A stretch of 8,463 nucleotides of DNA, taken from SCGC-AAA252-I15 sp043822165 (GTDB lineage Archaea; Altiarchaeota; Altiarchaeia; IMC4; SCGC-AAA252-I15). Every line of letters begins with the position of its first letter. Within the stretch, counting starts at the first letter, position 1. This document shows, one piece after another, positions 4,457-8,463 of this stretch. The stretch lies in NCBI GenBank assembly GCA_043822165.1, contig JBDRCA010000092.1, positions 1 through 8,463 on the forward strand, in the 5' to 3' direction. A program made the translations under genes and the position numbers. The notes below the pieces were generated by a model. That model saw only the letters and a program-made list of their open reading frames with translations. It did no database searches and was not told the DNA's origin.

Positions 4457-5376
4457 ATCTTCACCTCTGAGACCAGACACAAAAGAGCCATCCTTACGGG
4501 CACGCCGTTTTTAGCCTGCTGGAAATACCTTGCGTGAGGCGTGGCGTCAATGGAATGATGAATCTCGTTAACCCTCGGCAGAGGATGCATTATTATGGAT
4601 CGCTTCTTCAAGGACGGTAGAATATCAGAATCAAGGATGAACGCGTCTTTGACGCGCTCATACTCCTGCGGGTCGGGGAAACGCTCCTTCTGAATCCGGG
4701 TCGAGTATATTACGTCACATCCTGAGACGTCCAGTTCGTCGGACTCGGAAACATCCAAGCCGAGAGACAGAAGCTCTTTAGTGATTCTCTTTGGCATCCT
4801 AAGATCCGGCGGGGACAGAAGCCTCAGTGATACGTCGTAGAGCTTCAAGGCCTCGGCGAGCGAGTGCACTGTTCGCCCGTACTTTAAGTCTCCGAGGAGG
4901 CAGACTTTGAGTCCGTCTATGCCTCCGAACTCTTTCTTGATGGTGTACATGTCCAGGAGGGTCTGGGTTGGATGCTGGTTCGCGCCGTCGCCGCCGTTTA
5001 GTATTGGCGCCTGGGATATTTCGGCTGCAAGGCGCGCTGAGCCCTCGGTCTTGTTGCGCATGACTATTACGTCGGCGTATGCCTCTGCCATTCTGATGGT
5101 GTCAGCGATGGTCTCGCCCTTCTCGACTGACGTTCCCTCAGACGCGGAGAAGCCTATGCAGGAGCCGCCAAGCCGGCTCATCGCGGACTCGAATGATAGG
5201 CGGGTTCTCGTGGAAGGCTCAAAAAAGAGTGTCGCGAGCACTTTGCCTTGCATGAGTCCGTAGGCTTTGCCGGAGTTTAGGCGTTTTTCCATGACGGTGG
5301 ATTTTGCCAGAACGAAGTCGATTTCCTCGCGGGAGAATTCTCGGATCGAAATAATGTTTTTTTTCGTCCACTTCAT
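4453..5376 (-). CDS. pyrB: Aspartate carbamoyltransferase catalytic subunit
   Basis: PyrB condenses carbamoyl phosphate with L-aspartate to N-carbamoyl-aspartate, the committed step of pyrimidine synthesis in the cytoplasm. From the start at 5376 the protein has 307 residues (E. coli 311). Carbamoyl-phosphate contacts are in STRTR (55-59) and HPTQ (135-138); the mobile loop TSVEKGET (82-89) holds the Ser and Lys donated to the neighbouring subunit; and MHPLPRVNEI (273-282) is the ATCase-type signature that separates it from OTCase. A possible ATG 14 codons upstream would give a hydrophobic N-terminal extension running across the promoter, so I reject it. A TATA box lies about 29 bases upstream, so the mRNA is probably leaderless. 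The gene ends in an ATGA overlap with pyrI and diverges from argF over 35 bp. Confidence 0.96.
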   Translation of the reverse strand: MKWTKKNIISIREFSREEIDFVLAKSTVMEKRLNSGKAYGLMQGKVLATLFFEPSTRTRLSFESAMSRLGGSCIGFSASEGTSVEKGETIADTIRMAEAYADVIVMRNKTEGSARLAAEISQAPILNGGDGANQHPTQTLLDMYTIKKEFGGIDGLKVCLLGDLKYGRTVHSLAEALKLYDVSLRLLSPPDLRMPKRITKELLSLGLDVSESDELDVSGCDVIYSTRIQKERFPDPQEYERVKDAFILDSDILPSLKKRSIIMHPLPRVNEIHHSIDATPHARYFQQAKNGVPVRMALLCLVSEVKI

Positions 5377-5381
5377 GGTTG

Positions 5382-5395
5382 AATAATATATTATT
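5382..5395 (+). promoter_or_regulatory. TATA-like element of argF
   Basis: AATAATATATTATT, centred about 24 bases upstream of the argF ATG at 5412 and starting six bases from the pyrB start codon. It is nearly palindromic, so it could bind TBP in either orientation. Confidence 0.5.
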
Positions 5396-5399
5396 AAAG

Positions 5400-5409
5400 T
5401 ATATATAAA
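5400..5409 (-). promoter_or_regulatory. TATA box of pyrB
   Basis: The minus strand reads TTTATATATA, centred about 29 bases upstream of the pyrB ATG at 5376 and ending two bases before the argF ATG. A preinitiation complex here would cover the argF start region. Confidence 0.55.
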
Positions 5410-5411
5410 CC

Positions 5412-6278
5412 ATGGCAAAACACCTCCTGTCGATTGCGGAGTTTACGAAAGACGAGATACTTCATCTTCTTGATTCGTGCGCTGACGTCAAGGAAAACCC
5501 GGGGAAGTACCATGACGCATTGAAGAACAAGACGTTGATTATGCTTTTCGAGAAGCCGTCTACCCGAACCAGGATAAGCTTTGAGGCGGGGATGACGCGG
5601 CTTGGAGGGCACGCCATATACTTTGATCCTTCGGGGAGCCAGCTATCCCGGGGCGAGAGCCTCGGCGATACGGCGGCGACTCTTTCAGGTTACGCGGACG
5701 CCGTCATGGCACGGGTCTTCAAGCACGATGCATTGGTCGAGCTTGCCAGGCACTCCAGGATTCCGGTCATAAATGGTTTGTCGGATGTCGAGCATCCGTG
5801 CCAGATTCTGGCGGATTTGTTCACTATGAAGGAGTGCGGGAAATTGGACGGGAGGATAGCGTATGTCGGGGACGGCAACAACGTTTGTAATTCAATGGCG
5901 CTTGCAGCCGAGATACTTGGTTTGGAGTTCGTGATTTCTTGCCCGCATGAGTACGAGCCTTCTTTAGGCTCGCCTAAAATAGTCCGTAATCCGGCCGAGG
6001 CCGTCAAGGGCGCGGACGTGGTGTACACCGACGTCTGGATAAGCATGGGCAACGAGGCGGAGGAGGAGGCAAGGGAGAGGGAGTTCATGCCTTACCAGGT
6101 CAACGGGAAGCTTGTCGCAGGCGCCAAAAAAGACTATGTGTTCATGCACTGCCTGCCCGCGCACAGGGGATACGAGGTAACCGACGAAGTAATCGACAGT
6201 AAAAACTCGGTCGTCTTCCAGCAGGCGGAAAACCGCATGCACATGCAAAACGCAATCCTTTTGAAACTGATTGAATGA
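5412..6278 (+). CDS. argF: Ornithine carbamoyltransferase
   Basis: ArgF makes citrulline from ornithine and carbamoyl phosphate in arginine synthesis. In 288 residues it shows the carbamoyl-phosphate motif STRTR (50-54), HPCQ (128-131), the ornithine-contacting DVWISMG (207-213) and the diagnostic HCLPAHRG (246-253); these separate it clearly from the ATCase next door. It is some 15-20 residues shorter than the usual 305-315. The loss falls between CPHEYEPS (about 177) and NPAEAVKGADV (about 193), where most homologues have an extra helix. All known catalytic motifs remain, so I expect an active enzyme. The direction could be anabolic or catabolic; no arginine deiminase or carbamate kinase genes are visible, which favours anabolic. 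It is probably leaderless. Its TGA overlaps the ATG of the nucleotidyltransferase gene. Confidence 0.95.
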   Translation: MAKHLLSIAEFTKDEILHLLDSCADVKENPGKYHDALKNKTLIMLFEKPSTRTRISFEAGMTRLGGHAIYFDPSGSQLSRGESLGDTAATLSGYADAVMARVFKHDALVELARHSRIPVINGLSDVEHPCQILADLFTMKECGKLDGRIAYVGDGNNVCNSMALAAEILGLEFVISCPHEYEPSLGSPKIVRNPAEAVKGADVVYTDVWISMGNEAEEEAREREFMPYQVNGKLVAGAKKDYVFMHCLPAHRGYEVTDEVIDSKNSVVFQQAENRMHMQNAILLKLIE

Positions 6279-6973
6279 TGCAGGCTGCTATCTTATGCGG
6301 TGGACTGGCGACGAGGCTTCGACCCCTTACCGAGAAGATTCCGAAGGCGATGATACTGGTTTCAGGCAAGCCGTTTCTCGAACACCAGATAATGCTGCTC
6401 AGGAAAAACGGGGTCAAAGACATCGTATTGTGCATAGGCCACCTGGCGGAATCCATCGAATACTACTTCAAGGATGGCTCACAGTACGGCGTAAAGATAG
6501 GATACAGCAGGGAAGAGGCGCCATTGGGCACGGGCGGAGCGCTCAAGAACGCGGGCAATCTTCTCGCCGACGAATTCATAGTAGTGTACGGGGACGTGTA
6601 TCTTCCGATAGACTATGGGAAGGCTTGGGAATACTTCAAGAGAAAAGGAAAACCCGCTTTGACGGTGGTATACCGCAACTCCGACAAGTACGACATAAGC
6701 AACATGGACGTGGTAGGAGGGTTGGTCACGAAATACGAGAAAGAAGGAGGCGAGAAACTGACCTACATCGACGCGGGAGTAAGCATACTATCCGAAAGCG
6801 TCCTCGATTTATTGCCTGAAGGTAAAAGCTCGCTTGAAAGGGAGGTCTTCCCGAAGCTTATACAAGACAAGGAGCTTTTAGCCTACGAGACAAAACAGAG
6901 ATTCTACGAGATAGGGTCTCCGGGGGGGCTTTCCGAATTCAAGGCTTCTGAACATGCTCGTTTATGGATTTGA
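6275..6973 (+). CDS. Sugar-1-phosphate nucleotidyltransferase
   Basis: This is an NTP_transferase (Rossmann-like) enzyme of 232 residues that makes an NDP-sugar from a sugar 1-phosphate and an NTP. The N-terminal nucleotide loop GGLATRLRPLT with PKAM (9-26), LGTGGAL (84-90), the metal-binding YGD (105-107) and IDAG (165-168) are all present. The ATRLRPLTEKIPKA version and the C-terminal FYEIGSP (210-216) are most like the HddC / mannose-1-phosphate guanylyltransferase group, but base and sugar cannot be fixed from motifs. There is no left-handed beta-helix acyltransferase domain. A likely role is cell-surface glycans or glycolipids. It is coupled to argF through an ATGATG overlap, either ATG being possible, and its last 35 bases overlap the convergent carB gene. 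Its placement in the carbamoyl-phosphate cluster has no obvious pathway meaning. Confidence 0.9.
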   Translation: MMQAAILCGGLATRLRPLTEKIPKAMILVSGKPFLEHQIMLLRKNGVKDIVLCIGHLAESIEYYFKDGSQYGVKIGYSREEAPLGTGGALKNAGNLLADEFIVVYGDVYLPIDYGKAWEYFKRKGKPALTVVYRNSDKYDISNMDVVGGLVTKYEKEGGEKLTYIDAGVSILSESVLDLLPEGKSSLEREVFPKLIQDKELLAYETKQRFYEIGSPGGLSEFKASEHARLWI

Positions 6974-8463
6974 CGCTCACTCTTTTTTCTTTCACCGCCT
7001 TTACCGCCTCCGCGCACGCCTTGGCAGCCGTCAACGTCGTAACATACGGCAGGCCATAATTCACTGCAGCCTGCCTTATGAGCCTGCCGTCCTTTCGCAC
7101 ACCATGCTTTCTGCTCGCAGTGTTCACTATGAGGTCCACCCGCTTCTCCCTTATTGCATCAAGAATGTTCGGGGAGCCCTCGCTCACCTTTAGTACGCGC
7201 TCAGACGATATGCCTTCGGATATGAGTTTTTTGTGGGTTCCAAGGGTTGCAATTATCTTGAAGCCTAGAGCTGAGAAATCCTTTGCGACAGAACACGCCT
7301 TGGCTTTGTCTTTGTCGGCAACGGATATGAAGACTGTGCCCTTTGATGGAAGATCCATGTCCGCGCCCAAAAGCGCCTTGTAGTAGGCAAGCCCGAAGTC
7401 GGAGTCAACGCCCATGGATTCGCCGGTAGAGCGCATCTCAGGGCCAAGGACCGGGTCGATGCGAAGCTTGTCGAACGGCAGCACAACCTCTTTTATCGAG
7501 ACGTGAGAAAGCTGCGGCAGCCGGGCGACGTCTTCGACTAGTTCGGCGAGTTTGACGCCGCATGATACTTTCGCCGCGATTTTTGCAAGGGGCACGCCTG
7601 TTGCCTTTGATACGAACGGCACCGTGCGGGATGCCCTGGGATTAGCCTCCAATACGTAGACTACCCCGTCTTTGACGGCATACTGTATGTTTAGAAGCCC
7701 TATGACTCCTATCTCTCTTGCAAGCCTGCCTGTGTAGTCCACTATTGCGTCAACGACTTTCTTGGACAGAGTCTGTGGCGGGATAACGCACGCTGAATCC
7801 CCTGAGTGTATGCCCGCCTCCTCGATGTGCTCCATGATGCCGCCTATGAACACGTCTTTACCGTCAGATACCGCGTCAACGTCCACTTCCACTGCGTCCT
7901 CCAGGAACTTGTCCAACAGAATCTGCTGGTTGGGGGAAGCATCCATAGCCTCGTCGACGAAACCCTTAAGCTCGTCCTCGGACGATATTATGCGCATGGC
8001 CCGCCCGCCCAATACGTAGCTTGGGCGCACGAGAATCGGGTACCCGATTTTCCTGGCCTTCGATATGGCCTCAGAGAACGAGTGCGCCGTATCCCATAAC
8101 GGAGAAGGAATATCGAGTTTCGCCAAAACTTCCCCGAACCTGCCGCGGTCTTCCGCACGGTCTATGGAATCGGGGCTTGTGCCCAGTATCCCAACGCCCG
8201 CCTCGTGAAGTTTCTGCGTCAGATTGATTGCAGTCTGGCCTCCGAACTGCACCATGACGCCCGCCAGATTATCCTGCTCGACGTCCACTACGGCGAGAAC
8301 ATCCTCAAGAGTCAGAGGCTCAAAGTATAGTTTGTCGGATGTGTCAAAGTCGGTTGAAACGGTCTCTGGGTTGTTGTTTATGATAATCGTCTCGTAGCCC
8401 AGCTCCCTTAAGGCGTAGATTGCGTGCACCGTGCAGTAGTCGAACTCGATGCCCTGCCCGATG
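6939..8463 (-). CDS. carB: Carbamoyl-phosphate synthase large subunit, C-terminal half (partial at window edge)
   Basis: CarB makes carbamoyl phosphate from bicarbonate, ammonia (from the CarA glutaminase) and two ATP, feeding both PyrB and ArgF. The visible 507 residues start IGQGIEFDYC, which lies just inside the second synthase half of E. coli CarB. In order they contain the pre-ATP-grasp block NPETVSTDFDTSD, the second ATP-grasp domain that phosphorylates carbamate (VRPSYVLGGRAM; EANPRASRTVPFVSK), and the C-terminal MGS-like allosteric domain (about the last 135 residues, from KGTVFISVADKDKAK). The frame is open to the edge at 8463, so a start at the GTG at 8429 would be wrong. Whether CarB is one chain or split into two, as in some methanogens, cannot be seen. 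Its 3' end overlaps the nucleotidyltransferase gene. The MGS domain implies effector control such as UMP inhibition or ornithine activation, by family knowledge. Confidence 0.95.
   Translation of the reverse strand, partial: IGQGIEFDYCTVHAIYALRELGYETIIINNNPETVSTDFDTSDKLYFEPLTLEDVLAVVDVEQDNLAGVMVQFGGQTAINLTQKLHEAGVGILGTSPDSIDRAEDRGRFGEVLAKLDIPSPLWDTAHSFSEAISKARKIGYPILVRPSYVLGGRAMRIISSEDELKGFVDEAMDASPNQQILLDKFLEDAVEVDVDAVSDGKDVFIGGIMEHIEEAGIHSGDSACVIPPQTLSKKVVDAIVDYTGRLAREIGVIGLLNIQYAVKDGVVYVLEANPRASRTVPFVSKATGVPLAKIAAKVSCGVKLAELVEDVARLPQLSHVSIKEVVLPFDKLRIDPVLGPEMRSTGESMGVDSDFGLAYYKALLGADMDLPSKGTVFISVADKDKAKACSVAKDFSALGFKIIATLGTHKKLISEGISSERVLKVSEGSPNILDAIREKRVDLIVNTASRKHGVRKDGRLIRQAAVNYGLPYVTTLTAAKACAEAVKAVKEKRVSVKSINEHVQKP

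Noticed and set aside
4457..4480. Longer PyrI with eight extra N-terminal residues
   Set aside because: The ATG at 4456 overlaps the pyrB stop as ATGA, has GAGGTGA upstream and gives the usual PyrI length; the earlier ATG at 4480 has no comparable support.
5377..5418. PyrB N-terminal extension of 14 hydrophobic residues
   Set aside because: It would cross the divergent promoter and the argF start, and the family begins near the ATG at 5376.
6271..6819. 182-residue plus-strand ORF overlapping the nucleotidyltransferase
   Set aside because: It is Arg/Gly-rich, low in hydrophobic residues, matches no family and lies in another frame of a gene with clear motifs.
1..8463. CRISPR array, prophage, insertion sequence, toxin-antitoxin or defence system
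   Set aside because: No direct-repeat array, transposase, integrase, terminal inverted repeats or defence-type domain is visible on either strand.

Overview
This window looks archaeal. It carries a deoxyhypusine synthase, a zinc-binding PyrI regulatory subunit next to PyrB, and TATA-like boxes centred about 27-29 bases upstream of many start codons, which is the spacing of leaderless archaeal transcripts. Genes are short and tightly packed, with 0-4 base junctions, ATGA overlaps and overlapping convergent ends, as in a compact and possibly DPANN-like genome. I cannot name the lineage from this window alone. The presence of histidine, arginine and pyrimidine genes argues against an extremely reduced parasite. 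I see no tRNA, rRNA, CRISPR, insertion sequence or prophage feature.

Left part (1-1442): a possible start of a leftward gene at the window edge, then a deoxyhypusine synthase gene (minus), a 50-residue membrane microprotein gene (minus), and a divergent 31-residue Lys/Arg-rich peptide gene (plus). The 31-residue peptide closely matches the COX24_C / AURKAIP1 pattern of the small ribosomal proteins mS38 and bS22. It is the most unexpected object here. Translation is a shared theme of this part, since deoxyhypusine synthase modifies aIF5A.

Middle part (1460-3944): a leftward pair made of a long-form hisG with its C-terminal domain, then with no intervening base a single-membrane-segment coiled-coil protein of unknown function. 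Diverging from hisG is a rightward pair, a three-repeat TPR protein and a PAP2-family membrane phosphatase. A separately promoted 37-residue tail-anchor-like microprotein follows.

Right part (3992-8463): a carbamoyl-phosphate cluster. pyrB and pyrI (minus; pyrimidine branch) diverge from argF (plus; arginine branch) across only 35 bp, in which each gene's TATA-like element lies beside the other gene's start codon. argF overlaps a sugar-nucleotidyltransferase gene, which runs tail to tail into the C-terminal half of carB (minus), the synthase that makes the shared carbamoyl phosphate. Substrate production and both of its consumers therefore sit together, with a layout that could let transcription of the two branches compete.
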